Shown in pieces: positions 54,819 to 63,057 of a stretch of DNA of 64,000 nucleotides (its first letter is position 1; every line of letters begins with the position of its first letter). Position numbers and translations under genes: made by a program. The DNA is from Pseudopedobacter saltans DSM 12145 (GTDB lineage: Bacteria; Bacteroidota; Bacteroidia; Sphingobacteriales; Sphingobacteriaceae): contig NC_015177.1 in assembly GCF_000190735.1 (NCBI RefSeq), forward strand, positions 558,001-622,000. The letters run 5' to 3'. The notes under the pieces were generated by a model. The model had not been told where the DNA came from. It did no database searches and saw only the letters and a program-made list of their open reading frames with translations.

Positions 54819-55805
54819 ATGAAAACAACAATATTCTTAGCCATATTCTTATTAATAAGTCAGGTTAATTTCTCTGAGGAAATAGAAAAAAACGATAAGC
54901 AGTTTGTTGCAACTATTACAGGAGATACCTCTCTGCTAAATGCCAGACAGGCTTATAAAATAAATACGGATTTAAGATTTTTGTATGATCGCCCGCGCTT
55001 GCAAGATGCGGTAAATAATGTTCCCAACAATCTTGTTAATTCACTAAAAGACATAGTGTCAACGCCCTATTATCCTTATTCGATAGCGGCTTTAGGAAGT
55101 AGTTTAGCATTAATGCCGACGGATCCATGGACTATAAAGCAAAGTCGAACTATTGCAGAAAACCTGAATATGTCGGAAAACCACGACTATAAAAATTTGG
55201 GGTTTTTGAAGATAGTTCCCGGAAATGTAAATTCCGCTTTTTATTTTTTGGGGAACGGGACTACGGTAATCTTAATAGGGGGTGGGTTAGCTACTTACGG
55301 ACTTATTAACGACGATTACAGATCACTGAGCACTTCTTTGCAGCTGATGGAAAGCCTGGTGGTAACCGGCCTGTTTGTTCAGCCTTTAAAACGGATTACC
55401 GGAAGAGAAAGCCCCTTTGTAACAGAAGCAGAAGGAAGAGAATATAGCCACTGGACTTTTGCACCAAGTTTTAAACAATATGGACGGAATACGTCAAGAT
55501 ATGACGCAATGCCATCGGGTCATTTAACGACTGCAATGTCTGCTTTAGTGGTTATCGCAGAAAATTATCCGGAAAAGAATTGGATAAAGCCAGTAGGATA
55601 TGGCCTTTTAGGTTTGCTTAGTTTCGAGATGATGCAGAGCAAGGTGCATTGGGCATCAGATTATCCAATTGCATTATTATTGGGCTATATTACAGGTAAG
55701 AATATTGCCAACCAACGGATTATAAGAGAAGAAAACAGGATAACAAAAAAGAAGAGTATTCAAAAGAAGATACAATTAACCACTTCATCTATTTATGATA
55801 TATAG
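54819..55805 (+). CDS. PAP2-superfamily phosphatase-like membrane protein
   Basis: 328 residues with a signal peptide (to about 18) and several membrane segments in the C-terminal half. PAP2 motifs: C1 appears as KRITGRESP, C2 as PSGHLT, and C3 ends HWASD with the expected His and Asp. The C1 Arg (usual R-P) is Ser, and the C3 Arg before the His (usual S-R-x5-H) is not there (EMMQSKVH). Acid phosphatase, phospholipid or undecaprenyl-diphosphate phosphatase activity is the family norm; with both Arg positions changed the activity is uncertain. It may belong to a distinct Bacteroidota clade. Confidence 0.85.
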   Translation: MKTTIFLAIFLLISQVNFSEEIEKNDKQFVATITGDTSLLNARQAYKINTDLRFLYDRPRLQDAVNNVPNNLVNSLKDIVSTPYYPYSIAALGSSLALMPTDPWTIKQSRTIAENLNMSENHDYKNLGFLKIVPGNVNSAFYFLGNGTTVILIGGGLATYGLINDDYRSLSTSLQLMESLVVTGLFVQPLKRITGRESPFVTEAEGREYSHWTFAPSFKQYGRNTSRYDAMPSGHLTTAMSALVVIAENYPEKNWIKPVGYGLLGLLSFEMMQSKVHWASDYPIALLLGYITGKNIANQRIIREENRITKKKSIQKKIQLTTSSIYDI

Positions 55806-55939
55806 ACGGTAGGAATGAGACTGAAATTGTGAAGATATTTAATGAATAAATAACGTAACTCTGATTTCTTAATTTTTGTTGCCGTTATTTCTCACGGGCA
55901 TGCTTTTAGTTTATTTATCGTTAAGCTATAAACTAAACG

Positions 55940-56674
55940 ATGTCTATTTGGGGAACTTTTTTTTACTTTATTTATGTGTTTATAATTATAAACCAAGTTT
56001 TTGCCTATAAACCGAGGATGATTTATGTTGAGGGGGGAGATTTTACCTTGGGAATTATCGGGAAAGAAATTTCTCAAACTGTGAAGATAAATAACTATCA
56101 AATTTCCGCTTTTGAGATCACGGTAGGAGAATATCAACTATTTACAAGAGAAACTGGTTGTTCAATGCCACCAGAGCCAAAATGGGGTTGGAAGAAAGAC
56201 CACCCGATTGTCAATGTTACTTATGACGAAGCTTTGGCTTATTGCCAATGGCTAAGCGAAAAAAACACTTCATTTTTTAGATTACCAACCGAAGCAGAAT
56301 GGGAATATGCTGCCAGAGGAGGGAAGAAAAGTAAGAACTATAAATTTAGTGGGGCTAATAATCCTAGCAGGGTGGCGTGGTTTAGAGTCAATAGTGGAAA
56401 TAGAACTCATGCCGTTGGTAAGAAAAAGGCCAATGAATTGGGATTGTATGACATGAGTGGTAATGCTTGGGAATGGTGTTTGGATTGGTATAAAGAATAC
56501 CATGCAGATAGACGCGATGAAATGATAAACTTAGACAAAGTTGCCGGGAAAATTGTTAGAGGAGGCGCGGCAGACAGACTATCTTCTTATAGTAAGGTAA
56601 CCAAACGTTTAGCCTGTTATAGAAATTGTCGAAGCGCATTTAACGGATTCAGAGTAGTAGAAGTTACGGAATAA
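55940..56674 (+). CDS. SUMF1/formylglycine-generating-enzyme-like exported protein
   Basis: 244 residues. A hydrophobic N-terminus (about 1-22) suggests export. The SUMF1 domain follows: PRMIYVEGGDFTLG, ITVGEYQLFTRETG, HPIVNVTYDEALAYCQWLS, RLPTEAEWEYAARGG, ELGLYDMSGNAWEWC and the closing FNGFRVVE. The active-site Cys pair of true formylglycine-generating enzymes is absent: the region reads RGGAADRLSSYSKV where they have SYCYRYRC-like sequence. A structural or binding role, as in several Bacteroidota SUMF1-like proteins, is more likely than sulfatase activation. No sulfatase gene is nearby. Confidence 0.87.
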   Translation: MSIWGTFFYFIYVFIIINQVFAYKPRMIYVEGGDFTLGIIGKEISQTVKINNYQISAFEITVGEYQLFTRETGCSMPPEPKWGWKKDHPIVNVTYDEALAYCQWLSEKNTSFFRLPTEAEWEYAARGGKKSKNYKFSGANNPSRVAWFRVNSGNRTHAVGKKKANELGLYDMSGNAWEWCLDWYKEYHADRRDEMINLDKVAGKIVRGGAADRLSSYSKVTKRLACYRNCRSAFNGFRVVEVTE

Positions 56675-56686
56675 TTCTTTTAATGA

Positions 56687-56716
56687 ATTGTAAACCCATA
56701 CAAATTTATATTTTTG
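56687..56716 (+). promoter_or_regulatory. Candidate promoter of the RidA-like gene
   Basis: ATTG (56687-56690), 18 bases, then TATTTTTG (56709-56716). The -7 box is an exact consensus and the -33 differs at one base. The start would fall near 56722, 25 bases before the ATG at 56747. Confidence 0.45.
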
Positions 56717-56746
56717 ACTTTCCCTTTTAAAAGGTTAAGCAATTAT

Positions 56747-57139
56747 ATGAAAACAAGAAAAAATTTCACTACCGGTTCTCCTTGGGAGGATATCATTGGG
56801 TACTGCAGAGCTGTAAAGATTGGAGATACAATAGAAATTGCAGGCACTACCGCTGCCAAAGATGAGAAAGGCAATGCAATAGAAGGTTTGTACAATCAAA
56901 CAAAGGCTATTTTAGATAAGCTATCCGCAGTATTAAACGATGCAGGAGCTTCTGTACAGGATGTTGTAAGAACAAGAATGTTTCTAACAGATATTTCACA
57001 ATGGGAAGAAGCAGCAAAAGCACACGGAGAAGTTTTTAAAGATGTTAAACCAGTTACCACGATTGTGGAAGTATCTAAGTTGATTGATCCGGAAATACTT
57101 ATAGAAATAGAGGTAACAGCTATTTTAAGCGATAAATAA
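56747..57139 (+). CDS. RidA/YjgF-family protein
   Basis: 130 residues from ATG 56747 (MKTRKNFTTGSPWE). RidA-type trimer-forming fold: TIEIAGTTAAKDEKGNA, ILDKLSAVLNDAGASVQDVVRTRMFLTDI and ILIEIEVTAIL, with the conserved Arg of VRTRMFL and the terminal Glu. Enamine/imine deaminase activity is the family standard. An upstream TTG start at 56714 would overlap the promoter and is rejected. It ends in a strong terminator. Confidence 0.93.
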   Translation: MKTRKNFTTGSPWEDIIGYCRAVKIGDTIEIAGTTAAKDEKGNAIEGLYNQTKAILDKLSAVLNDAGASVQDVVRTRMFLTDISQWEEAAKAHGEVFKDVKPVTTIVEVSKLIDPEILIEIEVTAILSDK

Positions 57140-57147
57140 AAACTGCG

Positions 57148-57187
57148 TCTTCTATAAATATCAAAGGTATTTATAGAAGATATAACC
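57148..57187 (+). terminator. Intrinsic terminator after the RidA-like gene
   Basis: TCTTCTATAAATA (57148-57160) and TATTTATAGAAGA (57168-57180) pair perfectly around a 7-base loop, followed by TATAACCTTTTT. Confidence 0.75.
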
Positions 57188-57367
57188 TTTTTAAATCTTA
57201 TTCATTCCAAAACTTCCGGATCTTTCCGCACAGTACTCGTGATTTTTATTTTGGGCAATCGTAGTACGATGTCAATTCCATTTAGTTAGATGCCAATTTA
57301 GTTAAATAAGTTTAGCCGATATTTTCCGTTCTTGCGGTAACAAATTATTAGCTAACCAATTGGTAAA

Positions 57368-58489
57368 ATGAAAAGGTATACATCTTTAATATTGGGTTTT
57401 TTATTTGCAGGAACTCATGTTTATTCTCAATCTTCAGATTTAAAAAATTGGCCTAAAGGTACTTCGCCAAAAGAAGTTGGGCTAAAAATTGCCGAGAAAT
57501 TTGTAGTCACTCCACATACAAATTTCAACAGGCCTACTCCGCCAAGAGTAATTACATATCCTGAAACATGTACCTGGTACGGTGCTTTAACTTTTGCCCG
57601 TGTAACAGGAAATAAAGATTTAACAAAAAAACTGGCAAATAGATTTGAACCACTTTTTCACGAAGAGGCAAAGATGATCCCAGTTCCAGATCACGTGGAT
57701 TATAGTGTTTTCGGCTCTGTACCTTTAGAATTATATAAGCAAACCAAAGAGAAGAAATATTACGATTTAGGTATGCGAATAGCTGATAAGCAATGGGGAC
57801 CACCAGAAGGGCCTCGTGTTGTACCAGCATCTCATGTATATTATGCCCAAGGTCTGACCTGGCAAACCCGTATGTGGATTGATGATATGTATATGATTAA
57901 CGCACTGCAAACTCAGGCTTATAGAGTAACAAAAGATCTTAAATATATCGACAGAGCAGCAAAGGAAATGGTGGTTTATCTGGATTCTTTACAAAAAAGC
58001 AATGGTTTATTCTATCATGCGCCAGATGTTCCTTATTTCTGGGGTAGAGGTAACGGTTGGATGGCTGCTGGAATGACAGAAATTTTAAGTTCTCTACCTA
58101 AAGATAATCCTAATAGAGCTAGAATCATGGATGGTTATCATAAAATGATGGCTTCTCTTTTAAAATATCAGGCACCATCCGGAGCATGGAGACAATTAAT
58201 AGATGAGCCAACATCATGGGAAGAGAGCTCCTGTACTGGAATGTTTGCTTATGCCATGGTAACCGGAGTAAAAAAAGGATGGTTAGATAAATCTAAGTAC
58301 GCGCCTGCTGCTAGAAAAGCCTGGTTGGCAGTAGTTAATTTTATTGATGAAAATAACGACGTTCGGGATGTGTGCGAAGGCACCAATAAAAAGAATGATA
58401 AACAATATTATTTCGACAGAAAGAGGATGACGGGAGATTTGCATGGACAGGCTCCGGTACTTTGGACTGCAGCGGCACTCTTAGAGTAA
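57368..58489 (+). CDS. Glycoside hydrolase family 105, unsaturated rhamnogalacturonyl hydrolase
   Basis: Removes the 4,5-unsaturated galacturonic acid left at the non-reducing end by pectate or rhamnogalacturonan lyases. Signal peptide to about residue 21 (YSQSS), so it acts outside the cytoplasm. (alpha/alpha)6 barrel with D111 in HVDYSVFG and the catalytic-region Asp pair D172/D173 in WIDDMYM, equivalent to Asp88 and Asp143 of YteR. Later GRGNGWMAAGM is the family's second signature. At 373 residues the length is normal. It complements the PL1 lyases at the other end of the window and has its own terminator. Confidence 0.92.
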   Translation: MKRYTSLILGFLFAGTHVYSQSSDLKNWPKGTSPKEVGLKIAEKFVVTPHTNFNRPTPPRVITYPETCTWYGALTFARVTGNKDLTKKLANRFEPLFHEEAKMIPVPDHVDYSVFGSVPLELYKQTKEKKYYDLGMRIADKQWGPPEGPRVVPASHVYYAQGLTWQTRMWIDDMYMINALQTQAYRVTKDLKYIDRAAKEMVVYLDSLQKSNGLFYHAPDVPYFWGRGNGWMAAGMTEILSSLPKDNPNRARIMDGYHKMMASLLKYQAPSGAWRQLIDEPTSWEESSCTGMFAYAMVTGVKKGWLDKSKYAPAARKAWLAVVNFIDENNDVRDVCEGTNKKNDKQYYFDRKRMTGDLHGQAPVLWTAAALLE

Positions 58490-58511
58490 TTTTTATAGCA
58501 ATTTTCGTAGG

Positions 58512-58538
58512 AAAGTGGATCTAGGTCCACTTTTTTTT
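58512..58538 (+). terminator. Intrinsic terminator after GH105
   Basis: AAAGTGGA (58512-58519) and TCCACTTT (58526-58533) form a perfect stem with a 6-base loop, and the T-run continues to 58538. Confidence 0.85.
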
Positions 58539-58571
58539 AGTTAAAACGATACTGGTAAACAAACTAAATCA

Positions 58572-60602
58572 ATGATAAAAAAGTACCTTTTAATAGGCTT
58601 GTTTGCTTTAATAGTAGACAGAACAACTACATTCGGTCAGAATCGATGGAATATTCAAAAGGATGGTAGTATAGTGTGGAAAGCTGATGGACAGTTGCCT
58701 CATAAAGACCATATAGAAATGAGTGGTGAAAAAATTTCGTTATGGGTGGAATATGGATTAGATGAAAACCACAGAGCAAAGTTTACGCGTACAATGGTTT
58801 TTCCAACGTTTAGAGTATTGCCGGATAATACCAGAAGTCATATTTCTCATACTTTTCAGGATACAGATTTACCGCGCATCTATATTAATAATAGAATGAT
58901 CGATTATAATACTATAAAAGCAGGTCGATCAGGTAGCATCAATTACGATGTAAATGAAATCACCCACAAAGGAATTATGCGGGTAAACGCAACGGTATCT
59001 TCGCCGGCACTGGTTAACATGAAAAGAACATTTTTTCCTTCAGTAGATAAACCTTTGGCTATTGAAAAGTTCGACATCACCAATACCAGCAATCAGGACG
59101 TGACTGTTGCCTGTGAATATGTGAAAAAAGAAATAAGAACCAATGCAGAGCGCAGTAAAGTTGCGCCACATTCTATTTTGATGGGAACTGTTGGAGATGG
59201 CTTTAAAACATTGAAACCGGGAGAAACAACATCTTTTTCTGTTTATTACTTAGCTACAGATACTCCTCAGAATGTATTTACCATCAATCCTGAGCAGGAA
59301 GAAAGAAACAGAGAGAATCGGGTGAAAGAAATTACCTCGAAATTAGTTTTGGAAACGCCAGATAAAACTTTGAATACCGCTTTTGATTTTGCAAAAATAA
59401 GAGGTACCGAAAGCATTTATTTAACTAAAGGAGGTTATATGCATGGCCCCGGTGGTTTGTCTTATTATGCTGCGCTTTGGGCTAATGATCAGGCAGAATA
59501 CATCAATCCATTCTTTGCTTTTCTTGGAGATAAAATAGGGAACAAATCTGCGATGAATTCTTACAGATGGTTTGCTAAGTTTATGAATCCGGAATATAAA
59601 CCTATTCCAAGTTCTATAGTTGCTGAAGGAGATGGTATTTGGAAGGGGGCAGGCGATAGAGGAGATGCTGCCATGATCGCTTATGGTGCATCAAGGTACG
59701 CATTAGCTAATGGTAATATAGATTCTGCAAGGGTGCTATGGCCATTAATAGAATGGACATTAGAATATTGCAATAGAAAAATGAACGCAGAAGGCGTTGT
59801 AACATCAGATAGTGATGAACTTGAAAATAGATTTTCTGCGGGTAAAGCTAACTTGTCAACTAACAGTTTGTATTATGATGCTCTAAGATCTTCTGTTTAT
59901 CTCGCTAAATTATTAGGGAAGCCGAAAGCTCAGGTAGATAAATATCAAAAGCAAGCTGATATATTAAAAAATAATATAGAAAAGTATTTTGGCGGTAAAG
60001 TCGAGGGCTTTGAAACTTACCGATATCACGAAGGGAACGAGGTGTTAAGAGCATGGATATGTTTACCACTAACCGTTGGTATTCTTGACAGAAAAGAAGG
60101 GACTATCAATGCCTTGTTTTCTCCACGTTTATGGACTCCTGACGGATTAGCTACCCAGGCAGGAAAAGAAACTTTTTGGGATAGATCTACTTTGTATGCC
60201 TTACGGGGTGTTTTTGAAGCAGGGGAAACAGAAAAAGCCATGAATTATCTTAAATACTATTCTAACCGGAGATTATTAGGAGAACACGTACCATACCCCG
60301 TAGAAGCTTATCCAGAAGGTAACCAAAGGCATCTTTCTGCGGAAAGTGGTTTGTATTGCAGGATTTATACCGAAGGTGTTTTTGGAATGAGGCCTGTTGG
60401 ATTTGGAAGTTTCAATTGTACTCCTAGAATGCCTAAAGAATGGAATAAAATGGCATTGAAGAATATCCACTCTTTCGGGAAAGTATTTGATCTGACTATT
60501 GAGAGAGTTGGAGGAAATAAATTGAATATCAGTGTAAAAGAAGGAGCGAATACTAAAAAGTATACCATTAAAGACGGGGCTACACAATTAATTAATTTAT
60601 AA
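58572..60602 (+). CDS. Six-hairpin glycosidase-like exported protein, family not recognised
   Basis: 676 residues. Signal peptide to about residue 22 (TFGQN). An N-terminal beta-rich domain (about 25-255) precedes an (alpha/alpha)6-like domain (about 270-600, with LTKGGYMHGPGG, YYAALWANDQAEY, EGDGIWKGAGDRGDAAMIAY and TSDSDELENRFS) and a short beta tail. The acidic clusters in LWANDQAEY and DSDELENR are candidate catalytic sites. I cannot place it in a named GH family. It lies between GH105 and GH36, starts 33 bases after the GH105 terminator, and the next gene starts 24 bases after its stop. Expected substrate: a glycosidic bond in a rhamnogalacturonan side chain (inference). Confidence 0.75.
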   Translation: MIKKYLLIGLFALIVDRTTTFGQNRWNIQKDGSIVWKADGQLPHKDHIEMSGEKISLWVEYGLDENHRAKFTRTMVFPTFRVLPDNTRSHISHTFQDTDLPRIYINNRMIDYNTIKAGRSGSINYDVNEITHKGIMRVNATVSSPALVNMKRTFFPSVDKPLAIEKFDITNTSNQDVTVACEYVKKEIRTNAERSKVAPHSILMGTVGDGFKTLKPGETTSFSVYYLATDTPQNVFTINPEQEERNRENRVKEITSKLVLETPDKTLNTAFDFAKIRGTESIYLTKGGYMHGPGGLSYYAALWANDQAEYINPFFAFLGDKIGNKSAMNSYRWFAKFMNPEYKPIPSSIVAEGDGIWKGAGDRGDAAMIAYGASRYALANGNIDSARVLWPLIEWTLEYCNRKMNAEGVVTSDSDELENRFSAGKANLSTNSLYYDALRSSVYLAKLLGKPKAQVDKYQKQADILKNNIEKYFGGKVEGFETYRYHEGNEVLRAWICLPLTVGILDRKEGTINALFSPRLWTPDGLATQAGKETFWDRSTLYALRGVFEAGETEKAMNYLKYYSNRRLLGEHVPYPVEAYPEGNQRHLSAESGLYCRIYTEGVFGMRPVGFGSFNCTPRMPKEWNKMALKNIHSFGKVFDLTIERVGGNKLNISVKEGANTKKYTIKDGATQLINL

Positions 60603-60626
60603 AATCAGCGAAAGCGAATCAATAAA

Positions 60627-62780
60627 ATGAAGAAAATATTTATTGCGTTTCTAACTTTTACTGCAACTCTGGCGGTTCATGCACAAAACAAAGAGATTGT
60701 TTTAGAAACCAAGAATTCGGCATTAGTTTATGTCATAAGAGATAATCAAAAAGTATATCAGGCTTATTTAGGACAAAAGCTTAATCAAAGCGCGGACTAT
60801 GCTAAGGTAGGAGGTCCACAGAAAGAGGCCTATATTGGTGCAGGAATGGAAGATTTCTTCGAGCCTGCAATCAGAGTGGTTCATGCAGACGGAAACCCAT
60901 CTTTGGATCTTAGAGTATCAGAACAGAGAATTAATAAAGAAGGTAATATAACAACGGCAAGTATTACGCTGAAAGATCCTAAATATCCTACACAGGTTGT
61001 ATTACATTTTCAAAGTTTCTTTAATGAAGATATAATTAAAACCTGGACAGAGATCAGAAACGGAGAAAAGGGAACAATCACCTTATATAATTATGCTTCT
61101 TCTATGTTGCATTTCAATGCGCCAAATTATTGGTTAAGCCAATTTGATGGTGATTATATGACTGAGATGCGAATGAAAGAATCTAAACTAACTACAGGAA
61201 TTAAAACACTGGATAGTAAGTTGGGGTCCAGAGCACATATGTATCGCACACCAGTTTTCTATCTGTCTTTAGGAAATTTATCTACAGAAAAAACAGGAGA
61301 GCTTATTGCAGGTACTTTAGGGTGGTCGGGCAATTTTCAATCTTCTTTTGAGATTGACCAAGCTAATAATCTTAGGGTAATTAACGGCATTAACCCCTAT
61401 GCTTCTGACTATAAACTGGCTGCGGGACAAACTTTTGTTACACCTGAATTCATTTTTACACATACGTTGAATGGCAAGGGGCAGGCTACCAGAAATTTGC
61501 ATGACTGGGCAAGAAATTACGGTGTATTGGATGGGACAAAACCACGAATGACCTTATTAAACAACTGGGAAGCTACTCATATGGATTTTAATCAGGATAT
61601 TCTGGTAGAACTGTTTGATGGAGCCAAGAAATTGGGTGTAGATTTATTTTTGTTGGATGACGGTTGGTTTGGAAACAAATATCCAAGAGATGCAGACAAA
61701 ACCGCTTTAGGCGATTGGCAAACTGATAAGAAGAAGTTACCAAGCGGAATTGGTTATCTGGTAAAACAAGCTGAAACTAAAGAACTAAAGTTTGGGATCT
61801 GGTTAGAACCGGAAATGATTAGCCCTAAAAGCGAGCTTTATGAAAGGCATCCGGATTGGATATTAAAATTACCTAATAGGGAAGAAAGTTTGTCCCGACA
61901 TCAATTGGTGTTGGATTTGGTGAATCCTAAAGTGCAGGATTTTGTGTTTAAAGTTGTAGATGATTTGATGAAAGAAAATCCGAACATTGCTTTTATAAAG
62001 TGGGATTGCAACAGGCCAATGACCAGTACTTACTCTCCTTATCTAAAAACTAATCAATCTAATACTTATGTAGATTATACCAAAAGTTTGTATAAAGTAT
62101 TGGAAAGATTGAGAGCAAAATACCCGCATTTGCCAATTATGCTTTGTGCTGGCGGAGGCGGAAGAACGGATTATGGAGCGTTAAAATATTTTACTGAATT
62201 TTGGCCAAGTGATAATACAGACGGTTTCGAACGTATTTTTATCCAATGGGGATATTTGAATTTCTTTCCGGCTTTAACTGTGTCCAGTCATATCACATCT
62301 ATGGGGAAACAACCTATAAAGTTTAGAACAGATGTTGCCATGATGGGTAAAATGGGCTATGATATCCGCGTAAATAAAATGACCAATGAGGAGATAGAAT
62401 TTAGCAATCAGGCGGTTAAAACCTATAAAAAGTTGAGTGATGTGATTTGGTTTGGAGATTTATACCGTTTGATTTCGCCATATGAAGAACCAAGAGCAGT
62501 ATTAATGTATGCCGATAAAAATAAAAACAGAGCTGTCGTCTTTAATTATATTCTGAATTACCGAAGAAAAGAATACTTGGGTAAGGTGAAGTTAGAGGGG
62601 TTAGATGCAAATAAAAAATATAAAATTGAAGAAGTAAACCTTATGCCTGGAACAAAATCTGCATTAGCAGAAAATGGAAAAGTTTACAGCGGAGATTTCC
62701 TGATGAAAGTTGGTTTAAATCTGGCTCCGGGAAAAGTACAGGCAGTGTCAAGCTCTGTAATCGAATTAACAGCACAATAA
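60627..62780 (+). CDS. Glycoside hydrolase family 36 alpha-galactosidase
   Basis: Retaining alpha-galactosidase, exported (signal to about 20, VHAQN). The N-terminal super-sandwich (about 25-300) is followed by the TIM barrel (about 310-640) and a C-terminal beta domain. The nucleophile is Asp460 in FIKWDCNR and the acid/base Asp529 in WPSDNTDG; FLLDDGWFG and GIWLEPEM are further GH36 motifs. At 717 residues the length is typical. It is probably co-transcribed with the preceding six-hairpin gene and ends in an intrinsic terminator. It may remove alpha-galactose from side chains or other plant galactosides. Confidence 0.94.
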   Translation: MKKIFIAFLTFTATLAVHAQNKEIVLETKNSALVYVIRDNQKVYQAYLGQKLNQSADYAKVGGPQKEAYIGAGMEDFFEPAIRVVHADGNPSLDLRVSEQRINKEGNITTASITLKDPKYPTQVVLHFQSFFNEDIIKTWTEIRNGEKGTITLYNYASSMLHFNAPNYWLSQFDGDYMTEMRMKESKLTTGIKTLDSKLGSRAHMYRTPVFYLSLGNLSTEKTGELIAGTLGWSGNFQSSFEIDQANNLRVINGINPYASDYKLAAGQTFVTPEFIFTHTLNGKGQATRNLHDWARNYGVLDGTKPRMTLLNNWEATHMDFNQDILVELFDGAKKLGVDLFLLDDGWFGNKYPRDADKTALGDWQTDKKKLPSGIGYLVKQAETKELKFGIWLEPEMISPKSELYERHPDWILKLPNREESLSRHQLVLDLVNPKVQDFVFKVVDDLMKENPNIAFIKWDCNRPMTSTYSPYLKTNQSNTYVDYTKSLYKVLERLRAKYPHLPIMLCAGGGGRTDYGALKYFTEFWPSDNTDGFERIFIQWGYLNFFPALTVSSHITSMGKQPIKFRTDVAMMGKMGYDIRVNKMTNEEIEFSNQAVKTYKKLSDVIWFGDLYRLISPYEEPRAVLMYADKNKNRAVVFNYILNYRRKEYLGKVKLEGLDANKKYKIEEVNLMPGTKSALAENGKVYSGDFLMKVGLNLAPGKVQAVSSSVIELTAQ

Positions 62781-62813
62781 ATAGCAAGAAACTATATATC
62801 AACAAGCAAAATT

Positions 62814-62860
62814 CGGTGTAGCATAATTGACACAGTCATAGTATGCGCACCGTTTTTTTT
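62814..62860 (+). terminator. Intrinsic terminator after GH36
   Basis: CGGTG-ta-GCATA (62814-62825) pairs with TATGC-g-CACCG (62842-62852) with a small bulge, followed by eight T residues (62853-62860). Confidence 0.8.
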
Positions 62861-63029
62861 ATTATAAAATAGATAATAGAAACTTATTGATACCGGATCT
62901 GGAGTTTCACACTCTCTATTTGTTACTTCCATTCTCAATTTCTGCTTCCCACTTTTTACTTTTTATTTTCAACTTTTACTTTATTTGTAACAATAATGTG
63001 TTTGCATAGGCATGGCATAAGTCAAACAT

Positions 63030-63037
63030 TAAATTTG
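63030..63037 (+). promoter_or_regulatory. Candidate -7 box of the S46 peptidase gene
   Basis: TAAATTTG matches the -7 consensus exactly. TTTG upstream (63001-63004) is 25 bases away, too far for a normal -33. A start near 63042 favours translation from ATG 63058 rather than 63043. Confidence 0.3.
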
Positions 63038-63057
63038 CAGGTATGTTAAATATAAGT

